The notes under the pieces are model-generated. The model was not told the DNA's origin. It did not search any database and saw nothing but the letters and a program-made list of their open reading frames with translations. Shown here piece by piece: positions 9,216 to 17,519 of a stretch of DNA of 64,000 bases. The position numbers were made by a program, and so were the translations under genes. Source of the stretch: Pseudoduganella dura (lineage in GTDB: Bacteria; Pseudomonadota; Gammaproteobacteria; Burkholderiales; Burkholderiaceae_D); NCBI RefSeq assembly GCF_009727155.1, contig NZ_WNWM01000002.1:6448001-6512000 (forward strand). Direction: 5' to 3'. The stretch's first letter is position 1. Each line of letters begins with the position of its first letter.

Positions 9216-11300
9216 TTGTTGACCATTCTCATGGCAACCTTCAACGGCGTCGCCACGCTGCCCAAGGTTCTGGAAGCGTACTGCCGGCTGGCCGCGCCGC
9301 CCGCCGGCTGGCGCATCGTGATTGCGGACAATGGCAGCAGCGACGGCACGCCCGCGCTGATCGAGCAGTATGCGGACCGCTTGCCGTTGCGGTATCTATG
9401 CGAGCCCCGGCGCGGCAAGAATGTGGCGCTGAACGCGGCCCTTGCGCTGGCCCTCGACGGCCGCGACCCCGATGGCCTGTTCGTCTTTACCGACGACGAT
9501 GCAACGCCGGAGCCCGACTGGCTGCAGCGGCTGGCGGAAGCCGCCGGGGCACAGCCGGACTTCGACATTTTCGCCGGCGCCATCACGGCCGACTGGGCGG
9601 TGCCGGTACCGGCGTGGATCGAACGGCTGGTGCCGCTCGGCCTGACCTTCGGCATCACGCCGCCGGAGACACCGGAAGGCCCGGTTTTCCCCGGCCTCGT
9701 GTGGGGCGCCAACATGGCCATCCGGCGCCGCCTGTTCGAGAACGGCCTGCGCTTCGATGAATCGATCGGCCCTGCCGCCGGCGCCTATGCGATGGGCAGC
9801 GAGACGCAGCTGACGCGCCGGCTCGGCGACGCGGGACACCGCGCGTGGTTCTGCCGCGGCGCACGCGTGGCGCATTACATTCGCCCGAACCAGATGACGC
9901 GCGCGTGGGTGCTCGAGCGGGCCCGCCGCTTCGGCCGCGGCAAGTTTCGCCAGGAATGCCCGGGCCGGTTTGCCGAATGGTTCGGCGTACCGCGATGGAT
10001 GTTCAGCCGTTATGCGGCGGAGTTGCTGGGCCTCGCGGCGGCATGGATGCGCCGCGATGCCGACGGTTCCTTCCTTCGCCGGTGGGAGCTCGCCTACCTG
10101 CGCGGCTATGTGCACGAAGCGTGGCGCGGCGCGCCGCCGCCGAGCCGGGGCCGGGTCCTCATTACCAGCTATTCGGGCGAACTGGGGGGCATGGAGTTGC
10201 GCATGGCCCAGGAAGCACAGTTCCTGCGGGCGGATGGCTTCGACGGCGTGCTGGGGATCCGGCCGTTTCCACGCAGCCGCGCCTGGGCGGACGACCTGCG
10301 TGAACGGCGCCTGCCGGTGATGCGCTTCGCCCCCCCGCCGGTGCTCGAGCAATGGCGCTGGCGGCGCCTGAACAAGATCCGCGCGCTGTTCGGGAGCGTG
10401 CGCGCGTTGCGCCGGTTCCGGGCGGACCTGGTACACGTGGCGTTCTGCTGGAATACCTACGGCGCCACCGCATTGTGGCTTGCAGGCCGCTGCGGGCTGC
10501 CGGCGGTCATCAGCGTCCATAATACGTTTCCGCCGTGCGAGTTCGGGCGCTGGCACCACCCGCTGCTGCGTGAAGCGTTCGCGGCGGTGCGCGGCATCTA
10601 CGGTGCCACGGAGTCGGCGTTGCAGCACTTCCTAGTCCTGTACCGGCCGTACCTGCGGCAGGATATCCGCCTTGCCGTGATCCCGAACTGTGTCGACACC
10701 ACGCGTTTCCGTCCGTCCGCCGCGCTGCGCGCAGCGGCCCGCCAGCAGTGGGGAATACCGGCCGGTGCACTGGTGATTGGCGCCGTTGCGCGTCTGTCGC
10801 CGCAAAAACGTCCGGAGGCGCTGGTGGCGCTGCTACACGACCTGCGCGCCGATTTTCCGGCACTGTACCTGGTGCTGGCCGGCACCGGTCCCCTGGAAGA
10901 GGAAGTGCGCAGACTGGCCGTGACGCTCGGCGTGGAGCGGTTCGTGATCTTTACCGGTTACCAGGAACGCGTCGAGGAGATCATGCCGGCCCTGGACATC
11001 CACCTGCTTCTCAGCCGGCGGGAAGGCTTCGGCATTGCCACCATCGAGGCACTGGCATGCGGCGTCCCGGCTGTGGCCAGCGCCGTGCCGGGCAATACCG
11101 ATGTCCTTTCCGGCTGCGCCGGCGGCGTGCTCGTGCCGCTCGACGACGCTGCTGCGGTATCGCGGACGGTCGCCGGCCTGCTTGCCGATCCGGACCGGCG
11201 TGCGCGCATGGGCGAAGAAGGCAGGGCGGATGCGGTCCGCCGTTTCAGTACGATAAAAGTCCAGGCGCTGGTGCACGAATTCTATGACGGGCTGCTCTAG
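9216..11300 (+). CDS. Bifunctional glycosyltransferase, GT2 domain fused to GT4 domain
   Basis: A 694-aa two-domain protein. Residues 1 to about 240 are a GT-A fold GT2 domain (LTILMATFNG, VIADNGSSDGTP, metal-binding FTDDDATPEPDW near 91, WGANMAIRR). From about residue 317 a GT-B fold GT4 domain follows (SYSGELGGMEL, VIPNCVDTTRF, RLSPQKRPE) with the EX7E motif EGFGIATIE near 602. It would add two sugars to the lipid-linked repeat unit in the cytoplasm. No ATG fits the GT2 start; TTG 9216 (or the adjacent TTG 9219) has GGAGGAGGA 5-8 nt upstream, while the first ATG (9231) would delete the first beta-strand. The flippase gene starts 2 nt after the stop. Confidence 0.87.
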   Translation: MLTILMATFNGVATLPKVLEAYCRLAAPPAGWRIVIADNGSSDGTPALIEQYADRLPLRYLCEPRRGKNVALNAALALALDGRDPDGLFVFTDDDATPEPDWLQRLAEAAGAQPDFDIFAGAITADWAVPVPAWIERLVPLGLTFGITPPETPEGPVFPGLVWGANMAIRRRLFENGLRFDESIGPAAGAYAMGSETQLTRRLGDAGHRAWFCRGARVAHYIRPNQMTRAWVLERARRFGRGKFRQECPGRFAEWFGVPRWMFSRYAAELLGLAAAWMRRDADGSFLRRWELAYLRGYVHEAWRGAPPPSRGRVLITSYSGELGGMELRMAQEAQFLRADGFDGVLGIRPFPRSRAWADDLRERRLPVMRFAPPPVLEQWRWRRLNKIRALFGSVRALRRFRADLVHVAFCWNTYGATALWLAGRCGLPAVISVHNTFPPCEFGRWHHPLLREAFAAVRGIYGATESALQHFLVLYRPYLRQDIRLAVIPNCVDTTRFRPSAALRAAARQQWGIPAGALVIGAVARLSPQKRPEALVALLHDLRADFPALYLVLAGTGPLEEEVRRLAVTLGVERFVIFTGYQERVEEIMPALDIHLLLSRREGFGIATIEALACGVPAVASAVPGNTDVLSGCAGGVLVPLDDAAAVSRTVAGLLADPDRRARMGEEGRADAVRRFSTIKVQALVHEFYDGLL

Positions 11301-11301
11301 C

Positions 11302-12738
11302 ATGGTCTCTGCGCGACGCTCGCTGCTCGTGTCTTTTGGCGAACGCTATACCCTGCTGCTGATCGGTGTCGCCGGCACGATGGTCATCGCGCGGATGCTG
11401 CCGCCCGCCGAGATCGGCATCTTCTCGGTCGGGGCCGTGCTGGTCGGGCTGGCGCAGGTATTGCGCGATTTCGGTGTCGGCCAATATGTTGTCGCCTTGA
11501 AGTCGCTGACGCCCGAGCAGTTGCGCGCCGCGCTCGGCGTGGCGGTGGCTTCCGCATGGACGCTCGCGGTGCTGGTCGCGTTGCTCAGCGGCGTGATGGC
11601 TGACTTCTACGATCAGCCGCGCCTGCGGGATGTCATGCGCCTGCTTGCCATTAACTTCCTGCTGGTGCCGTTCACCGCGCTGACCCTGTCCTATCTGCGC
11701 CGGCAGCTGCGGGTGTCGGCGATTTACACGATCAACACGACACACAGCATCGTCCAGCTGGTCAGCACCATCTGGCTGGCCGCGCAGGGCTACGGCTGCC
11801 TCAGCCTCGCCTGGGGCACCGTCGCCGCGGCCGTCGCGGCGCTGCTGGTCAGCCTGCCATTACGCCCGGCCGAGTTGCCGTGGCTGCCGCGCCTGCGCGG
11901 CGCGCGCGCAGTGCTCAGCTTCGGGTTCTACGCCACCGGCGGCAATATCGTCGACGAAGCCGGCGTTGCCGCCCCCGACCTGATCATCGGCAAACTGCTC
12001 GATGCCGAAGCGGTCGCGACGTTCGGAAAGGCGCAGGCCTTGCTGAACCTGTTCAGCCAGGCCGTTACCAGCGCCGTGTCGCCGGTCATCCTGCCCATGT
12101 TTGCCGGACAGGCCCGCGACGGACGCGACCTCCGTGCCAGTTACCTGTTGACGGTCAGCTGCATGACCGCCGTCGCCTGGCCGTTCTTCGCACTGCTGGG
12201 CACATTGGCACTGCCCGTCGTCAACTTTGTGTATGGCGAGCAATGGGACGCTGCCGCGCCGTTGATCAGGATCATGTGTTGCTCGTCCGCGCTGTATAGC
12301 ATGTTCATCATGGCTCGGTATTTGTTCATCGCAACAGGGCAGGTACGCGAGCAGGCCCGGCTCGACACATTTACCGTCATGTTCCGGGTCCTGCTGTTGT
12401 TACCCGCAGCCCTGGTCGGGCTCCAATGGGTCGCTATGGCAGTGGTGGGTGGTGCGCTGTTCCGTTGCTGGCTGACGTGGCGTTACCTGTCTAGGCTTGC
12501 GGCGATCGATGCCAGGGGGCTCCTTCGCGCCGTAAGCCGGAGCGCCGCACTGACCGCGCTGACGGCGCTGGCACCGGCCGGTGCGCTGGTAATGATGCAA
12601 TCCGGCCTGGCGCAACTGGTGGTGGCATCCGTGTGTGCCATACCTCTGTGGTTCGCGGGCGTGATGGTGTTCCAGCATCCGCTTGCCGAAGAACTGGAAC
12701 TGGTGTGGCGCAAGGTCCGGCGTCGTGATGCAGTCTGA
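11302..12738 (+). CDS. Polysaccharide flippase (Wzx, MOP/PST superfamily)
   Basis: A 478-aa inner-membrane protein with 12 or so hydrophobic segments spread over its length, starting MVSARRSLLVSFGERYTLLL. Conserved features of the oligosaccharide flippase family include ARMLPPAEIGIFSVGAV and DFGVGQYVV near the N-terminus and LFSQAVTSAVSPVILPMF in the middle. It should flip undecaprenyl-linked repeat units to the periplasm for the O-ligase/Wzy-like protein. ATG 11302 follows the upstream stop by 1 nt; ATG 11284, in frame, would overlap the preceding gene by 17 nt and is also possible. No strong ribosome-binding site is visible, consistent with coupling. Confidence 0.87.
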   Translation: MVSARRSLLVSFGERYTLLLIGVAGTMVIARMLPPAEIGIFSVGAVLVGLAQVLRDFGVGQYVVALKSLTPEQLRAALGVAVASAWTLAVLVALLSGVMADFYDQPRLRDVMRLLAINFLLVPFTALTLSYLRRQLRVSAIYTINTTHSIVQLVSTIWLAAQGYGCLSLAWGTVAAAVAALLVSLPLRPAELPWLPRLRGARAVLSFGFYATGGNIVDEAGVAAPDLIIGKLLDAEAVATFGKAQALLNLFSQAVTSAVSPVILPMFAGQARDGRDLRASYLLTVSCMTAVAWPFFALLGTLALPVVNFVYGEQWDAAAPLIRIMCCSSALYSMFIMARYLFIATGQVREQARLDTFTVMFRVLLLLPAALVGLQWVAMAVVGGALFRCWLTWRYLSRLAAIDARGLLRAVSRSAALTALTALAPAGALVMMQSGLAQLVVASVCAIPLWFAGVMVFQHPLAEELELVWRKVRRRDAV

Positions 12739-12753
12739 AAAGGAGTGGTATAC

Positions 12754-13893
12754 ATGCGCGTAGGCATATTGTCATACCCGATGCTGTTCCAGCGTGACGG
12801 CGGTCTGCAAGTCCAGGTGCGTGAAACCATTGCAGCCTTGAACCGGCTTGGTGCCGACACATCGCATCCGCTGCAGGCACAACTCGTCGATCCGAACCGT
12901 GAGCGCCTCGATGCATTCGACCTGATTCATGTTTTTTCTGCCATCAACGGCAATTTCCGGCTGGTGGAGGCTGCCAGCGAGATGGGTGTCCCCGTCGTGC
13001 TGTCGCCGCTGCTTTCGCCAGGCTGGGACCGGGCATCCGGTTTCCGGGCCCGCGTGGCGGACCGCCTGACCGGCAGGCTGACGGGCTGGCATGTGCAGAC
13101 CAGTTATGCGCAGACAAAGCGCGCGTTGCAGCTGGCCAAGCTCGTCATTGCTCTCGGCGAAGCGGAACGCGCAGCGATCATCTCGGGCTTTCTCGTGAAT
13201 CCGGCAAAAATCCGCGTATTCCCGAACGGCATAAACCAGCAATTCTTCACGGCACGACCTGAGCTGTTTCGACAAAGTACCGGTATCACCGGGCCGTTCG
13301 TGCTGATGGTCGGCTCGATCAACCCGTACAAGAACCAGCTCGGCCTTGTGCAGGCTCTCGCCGACATGAACCTCCCGGTTGTGCTGATCGGGCGCGTGGC
13401 CCGGCAGGACCAGGTCTACCTCGATACGGTGCTGCGCTCGCCGTGGGTGCGGTGGCTGGGTGCGCTGGATCATGGCGATCCGCTCCTTGCCAGCGCATAC
13501 AGCGCGGCATCGGTCGTGGCGCTGCCGAGCCATGGTGAAGTGTTCCCCCTGGCGGTGCTTGAATCCCTGGCGGCGGGAACCCCGGTGGTTATGACGGATG
13601 AGAATGCGCTCGACCTGCAGGAAAGCGCGTTCGCGCTGCGCAAGGCGCGCTGGCATGACGCCACCGCTCAGCGCGCGGCGATCCGCGATTTCATCGACAG
13701 GCCGCCGGCACGCGACGCGGTGCGGGGGCTGGTCGAACAGTACACATGGCAGCGCGTTGCAGCCGAAATCGCCAACTGCTATGTCGAGCTCGCAGCCGGC
13801 CGGCCGGCCGATGAGAAATGCGGCACGGCATCGAGAGATGAGGACGTTATTTCCGCGTCCCCGGCCGCGGAGCCCGAGCGTAGCCTGTCCTGA
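12754..13893 (+). CDS. Group 1 (GT4) glycosyltransferase
   Basis: A 379-aa GT-B glycosyltransferase. The N-terminal domain begins MRVGILSYPMLFQRDGG; the C-terminal donor domain has VFPNGINQQFF, VLMVGSINPYKNQ and the EX7E motif EVFPLAVLE near residue 262, followed by SLAAGTPVV. ATG 12754 has AAGGAG 9 nt upstream. An in-frame GTG at 12745 abuts that site and is unlikely. It lies 15 bp after the flippase and closes the plus-strand glycosylation block. The last ~25 residues are low-complexity and acidic. Sugar specificity cannot be assigned. Confidence 0.88.
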   Translation: MRVGILSYPMLFQRDGGLQVQVRETIAALNRLGADTSHPLQAQLVDPNRERLDAFDLIHVFSAINGNFRLVEAASEMGVPVVLSPLLSPGWDRASGFRARVADRLTGRLTGWHVQTSYAQTKRALQLAKLVIALGEAERAAIISGFLVNPAKIRVFPNGINQQFFTARPELFRQSTGITGPFVLMVGSINPYKNQLGLVQALADMNLPVVLIGRVARQDQVYLDTVLRSPWVRWLGALDHGDPLLASAYSAASVVALPSHGEVFPLAVLESLAAGTPVVMTDENALDLQESAFALRKARWHDATAQRAAIRDFIDRPPARDAVRGLVEQYTWQRVAAEIANCYVELAAGRPADEKCGTASRDEDVISASPAAEPERSLS

Positions 13894-14266
13894 TGGCGGT
13901 ATCGCGCCACATGTTGCGCAGCGTTCATCGGGTCCAGGTTGAATCCGATGAACGGAACATTCTGCCATCGCTCTCGGACCAACCGCGACATTCGAACGCA
14001 GCAGCGTCCCCGGCAGTCGTCTACCGCGGTCGTCCACCGCGGTCGTACACGGCAGTCATCCACGACACTCAGGCCTGTGAGAGCTGCTCGGCTCCGTTGG
14101 CAGTGCACGGCGCAGTGAAGCCGCGCCTTCGGTCGCACTGCCCATGTCTTGCAATGCGTGCTGTACGGAGTGCAACGAATGCGTACGCGCGCTGCGGGCA
14201 ATGATGGAGGAGAGTCGAAATTGGCATGACCGGAATGCTTCGCCGCAGCGCAAGCAGTGCTGCAGC
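13894..14266. other. Intergenic region between convergent genes
   Basis: 373 bp with no convincing gene. Short open frames here have no ribosome-binding sites and arginine/serine-rich, shadow-like composition. It contains the 13-bp degenerate repeat listed separately. No terminator with a U-tract was seen. Confidence 0.6.
14016..14066. repeat. Degenerate 13-bp tandem repeat
   Basis: About four units of a 13-bp motif run head to tail: GTCGTCTACCGCG, GTCGTCCACCGCG, GTCGTACACGGCA, then a shortened GTCATCCACGAC. The first two differ at one base. It is in noncoding DNA between convergent glycosyltransferase and methyltransferase genes. The function is unknown; slipped-strand copy variation is possible. 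Confidence 0.7.
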
Positions 14267-15025
14267 TCAGGCGCGCGGTCGGTAGCGCAGGACGGCGCAG
14301 CCTTTTTCGCACGGCAGCAGGCGCTGCTCGATTTCAGGATATTCGTCCGCCCAGCGGCGCAGTATTTGCTGCTCGTCCGGCCGGTACGCGTCGTCGAGGA
14401 ACACCGCCGCGCCAGGAGAAAGACAGCCGAACAATGCGGGGCCGGCGGGGTAACGGGCGAGCGAACGTGTCGCCTGGGGTGGCCCGTCGATGACCAGCAT
14501 GTCGATCTCGGCGTCGCGCGGCAGGCGGTTCGTTGCATACCAGGGCCAGATGGCGCCGCCGAACTCCTGGGCGGTCAGCGGCGCGTCGATGACTTCGGCC
14601 CACGCAGACAAACCATGCCTGTCCAGCTGCCGGCGTGTTTCGCGCGCATAGGCCGCATCGTGCGCCAGACTATATACCTTGCCGCCGCCATTGATTTGCA
14701 TGCAGCGTGCCAGCACCAGCGTGGAGGTGCCGCTGCTGCACTCGACCACGACGCCGGGCCTGTCGGCCAGCGCATGCCGCGTCAGTTCCAGCAGGAAGTC
14801 CGGCGATGCGGCCCAGCCACGCGTATCGGGCAGGCTGCGCGACAGTCCCAGATCCGTGTACAGCCCCTGCAACGCTTCCAGTTGACGGAACAGGCCGGCG
14901 CTCTCGCGGTGCGACTGGTCGCGCACATCGTGGAGCATCAGGTGGATCAGGCGCACCTTGTGCAGCGTATAGGCACAGAGCAGCAACGTTGCGGCGATGA
15001 AAAGCAGAGAGGTCAATGGGAACAT
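14267..15025 (-). CDS. Membrane-anchored class I SAM methyltransferase
   Basis: A 252-aa protein starting MFPLTSLLFIAATLLLCAYTL: one N-terminal membrane helix (about 4-22), then a cytoplasmic domain. VVECSSGTSTLVLARC near residue 92 is a glycine-rich SAM-binding motif I, and DMLVIDGPP and LSPGAAVFLDDAYR fit the Methyltransf_24 group. It is the third gene of the minus-strand unit with the chain-length protein and tyrosine kinase, starting 2 nt after the kinase stop. Methylation of the polysaccharide or its lipid-linked precursor is the obvious guess, but the acceptor is not shown by the sequence. Confidence 0.8.
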   Translation of the reverse strand: MFPLTSLLFIAATLLLCAYTLHKVRLIHLMLHDVRDQSHRESAGLFRQLEALQGLYTDLGLSRSLPDTRGWAASPDFLLELTRHALADRPGVVVECSSGTSTLVLARCMQINGGGKVYSLAHDAAYARETRRQLDRHGLSAWAEVIDAPLTAQEFGGAIWPWYATNRLPRDAEIDMLVIDGPPQATRSLARYPAGPALFGCLSPGAAVFLDDAYRPDEQQILRRWADEYPEIEQRLLPCEKGCAVLRYRPRA

Positions 15026-15027
15026 GT

Positions 15028-15804
15028 TCAGCCCTGGTCGTAATAGCCATACGGGTCGTTGCCGGAAAACGGCTGGGTCTTGTTGTAGATGAGATTGACA
15101 TTGCGGCAGGCTTCGATTTGTCGAAGCGCTTCGCGCACCGAGCTGTGGGTGGTGCGTTCGGCCTCCACCACCATGACGACCTGTCCCATCTGCGCGGCCA
15201 GAACGCCCGCCTCCGATGTGAGCAGCAACGGCGGCGAGTCGAAAATCACGATGCGGTCGGGATAGCGGTTGGCGATGTCGTCCAGCAGCCGCGACATGCT
15301 GCGGCTGGCCAGCAGCTCGGTCGCATGCTTGTTGCGCCGGCCGGCCGGGAGCAGGCTGAGCGCTGGCACGTTGGTTCTCAGGATGACGTCCGAAAGATCG
15401 AGTTCTTCATCCAGCAGCACGTCCATCAGACCGGGACGCGCTTCGAGACCCAGCACGTTGAGCAGCGCCGGCCGCGCGACATCGGCATCGACCAGCAGCA
15501 CCGTCGTGTCGCGCTCCATTGCCATGCTCATCGCGAGGTTGATGGCGCAAAATGTCTTGCCTTCCCCGGGCAGCGCGCTCGTGACGATGATCAGGTTGCC
15601 ATGGTGGATCGGTGCCTCGATGCCACGCGCGCTGCGCAGCAACGGGCGCTTGATGATGCGGAAGTCCTCTGCGACGCCGCTGCGGCCGCCATCGTGCGTG
15701 ATCATGCCCAGCTGCTGCAGGCGCGGCAGATTGATGTCCGCGAACCGGGCATCGGGATTGACGAGGAGCGGTTCCAGGCGCGGGCCAGTGGTATCGGGGA
15801 TCAT
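15028..15804 (-). CDS. XrtA-associated tyrosine autokinase (BY-kinase)
   Basis: A 258-aa cytoplasmic bacterial tyrosine kinase that, with the Wzc-like membrane protein encoded upstream, should control polymer length and export by autophosphorylation. It has Walker A SALPGEGKT near residue 73, Walker A' VLLVDADVARP near 101 and Walker B RIVIFDSPPLLL near 181. The C-terminal tail DPYGYYDQG has only three tyrosines, a short version of the usual Tyr cluster. The kinase and the membrane modulator are separate genes, as is normal for the exosortase-A associated family (TIGR03018). It starts 12 nt downstream of the chain-length gene stop. Confidence 0.9.
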   Translation of the reverse strand: MIPDTTGPRLEPLLVNPDARFADINLPRLQQLGMITHDGGRSGVAEDFRIIKRPLLRSARGIEAPIHHGNLIIVTSALPGEGKTFCAINLAMSMAMERDTTVLLVDADVARPALLNVLGLEARPGLMDVLLDEELDLSDVILRTNVPALSLLPAGRRNKHATELLASRSMSRLLDDIANRYPDRIVIFDSPPLLLTSEAGVLAAQMGQVVMVVEAERTTHSSVREALRQIEACRNVNLIYNKTQPFSGNDPYGYYDQG

Positions 15805-15816
15805 CGTCGTCTCCTG

Positions 15817-17346
15817 CTAGGACTGAAGTATTGAAAGGGCCATCACGCCGCCGTAGGATACGAACAGGCATGCAACGCCGGCGCCGAATCCCATGTGGGC
15901 CCGGCGCCGTTTCTTGCGTTCCGGGTCCGTCCAGTTCATCGCGACGGCACCCAGCACGCGCAGGCCCGTTGCCTCGCGCAATTCGGCGGGGCTCAGGTAG
16001 GTGGGACGTACCTGACTGATCAGCAACGCCACGGCGGCGCCGGCAAGCACGGCCACACCGAACACGACGCTATACAGCAGTTTTCTGTTCGGCCCGGTGG
16101 GACGCAATGGCACCGTGGGCGGGTCGATGATCTTGAAGCTCAACATGTCGGTGGTAGTGCTGAGGTCGCCAGACAGCTTGGCCGCTTCGCGCCGCTCGAT
16201 CAGCTTCTCGTAATTGTCCTTGTTGATCAGGTAGTCCCGGTTCAACTGCGCCAGTTGCGATTCCACTTCCGGCACGGCCTTGCTTTGCTCGACCAGCGTT
16301 TCATGCCGCTGTTCCATCTCTGCCACCCGGGCGCGGATCGATGCCACGCGCGCATCCGCTTCGGCAAGTGCGACCTTCAGTTGCTGCAGCATCGGACTGT
16401 AACCCTTGCCTGGGTCCGACGGCGCGGCGCGTGTCTTGGCCTCCTGCACCTTTTTTTCTTCAAGCAGCGCGATCAGGCGCCGCGTGGAAATGATGTCGGG
16501 GTGGGCCTCGGTATACTGCAGCAGCAGTGCGTCGAGCGACTTGGTCAAGGCCGAGATGCGGCCGTCGATCTCGGGATTGTCGATCGATGCAGGGGCGAGC
16601 TCGGCGCCGAGGATCGGTTCGTCGCCCTGGATCTGCCCGTTGATGGCGTTGCGGGCCTGTTCCGCTTCGACGAGTTCGAGCTTCGCGTTGTTCAGCGCGT
16701 CCGTCGACATCAGCAATTGCGATCCATAATCGAGTCCTTGCCGGGGCAACAGGGTATTGTTCTTCAGCTTGAATTCCTTGACCGAGTTTTCCGCGGCCAG
16801 CAATTTGTCTTCGTAGGCACGGATCTGGTCGTCGATGAATTGCACGGCCTTGTCCGATTCGCCCTTCTTGCCCTTGAAGCCCCCTTCGACGAAGATCGTG
16901 AGCAGCGATTGCACCACATCGCGCACCAGGCGCGGATCGCTGTTGCTGTAGCTGATCGTGTAGATGTCGTAGGTGCTGGTGCCGCCGATGCGGATCTTCT
17001 GCATGAGATCATCGACCTGCTTTTCATGCTCGCGCGGCGTGGTGGCCTTGACATCCAGGTCCACCATGCGCATGACGCGTTCGACGTTTGGCCGGCTGAG
17101 AAGGGTGCGGCTCATGATCGCCACCTGCTGTGTGACATTCGGCATCGACGTCATGCCCGACAGCAGTGGCTTCAGGATGCTCTGCGTATCGACGAATACG
17201 CGGGCGGTCGTCTGGTAATCGTCCGGCAGCAGGTACACCTTGATCCAGCCGCCAGTCGCCACGAGCCAGGCGACGAGTATTGCGCACCAGCGATACTTCC
17301 AGATTCCCTTCAACCCGGATTGCAGCTGGGCGATGATTTCTTCCAT
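15817..17346 (-). CDS. XrtA system polysaccharide chain-length determinant (Wzz/Wzc-N type)
   Basis: A 509-aa polysaccharide co-polymerase. It has an N-terminal cytoplasmic stretch (MEEIIAQLQSGLKGIW), a first membrane helix (about 22-38), a large periplasmic region with long coiled-coil-prone segments (about 165-390), and a second helix near 425-446. A proline-rich IIDPPTVPLRPTGPNRK precedes that helix, as in Wzz proteins, and a final hydrophobic segment ends the protein. ATG 17346 has GGAGA 8 nt upstream. Length and motifs fit the TIGR03007 family. It heads the three-gene unit with the tyrosine kinase and methyltransferase. A strong terminator upstream (17456-17494) cuts it off from the PEP-CTERM gene, so it needs its own promoter. 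Confidence 0.9.
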   Translation of the reverse strand: MEEIIAQLQSGLKGIWKYRWCAILVAWLVATGGWIKVYLLPDDYQTTARVFVDTQSILKPLLSGMTSMPNVTQQVAIMSRTLLSRPNVERVMRMVDLDVKATTPREHEKQVDDLMQKIRIGGTSTYDIYTISYSNSDPRLVRDVVQSLLTIFVEGGFKGKKGESDKAVQFIDDQIRAYEDKLLAAENSVKEFKLKNNTLLPRQGLDYGSQLLMSTDALNNAKLELVEAEQARNAINGQIQGDEPILGAELAPASIDNPEIDGRISALTKSLDALLLQYTEAHPDIISTRRLIALLEEKKVQEAKTRAAPSDPGKGYSPMLQQLKVALAEADARVASIRARVAEMEQRHETLVEQSKAVPEVESQLAQLNRDYLINKDNYEKLIERREAAKLSGDLSTTTDMLSFKIIDPPTVPLRPTGPNRKLLYSVVFGVAVLAGAAVALLISQVRPTYLSPAELREATGLRVLGAVAMNWTDPERKKRRRAHMGFGAGVACLFVSYGGVMALSILQS

Positions 17347-17370
17347 ATTCGGTTTCTCCGCGTGAACCTG

Positions 17371-17427
17371 GTCCGATCGATTGACCTTGTCCGATCGAGT
17401 ATATGGCTGGGGCAGGGCTTGTCGGAC
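17371..17427 (-). promoter_or_regulatory. Repeated GTCCGA motifs in the leader of the chain-length operon
   Basis: Two exact 10-bp direct repeats GTCCGATCGA lie at 17371-17380 and 17389-17398, 18 bp apart, with an inverted relative GTCGGAC at 17421-17427. They sit 25-80 bp upstream of the chain-length start codon, in the only space where its promoter can be. Two near-turn-spaced direct copies suggest regulator binding, but no known consensus was matched. Confidence 0.35.
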
Positions 17428-17455
17428 CGAAACTGATGAGCACTTGCGTGCTGTC

Positions 17456-17494
17456 AAAAAAAAGGCGTACCGTCACAGCAACCGACGGTACGCC
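17456..17494 (-). terminator. Intrinsic terminator of the PEP-CTERM gene
   Basis: Read on the minus strand: a perfect 11-bp stem GGCGTACCGTC / GACGGTACGCC with a 9-nt loop, followed at once by eight T residues (A-tract at 17456-17463 on the plus strand). It lies 25 bp after the PEP-CTERM stop codon. This is a textbook Rho-independent terminator. Confidence 0.92.
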
Positions 17495-17519
17495 CGGTGG
17501 GTCGAAGGATCAGATCAGG

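Noticed and set aside
14016..14066. 13-bp repeat as a CRISPR fragment
   Set aside because: Units are contiguous with no spacers, too short and degenerate, and there are no cas genes.
13894..14312. Possible small genes in the intergenic region after the GT4 gene
   Set aside because: Candidate frames lack ribosome-binding sites, are Arg/Ser-rich and pass through the 13-bp repeat; they look like noncoding DNA.
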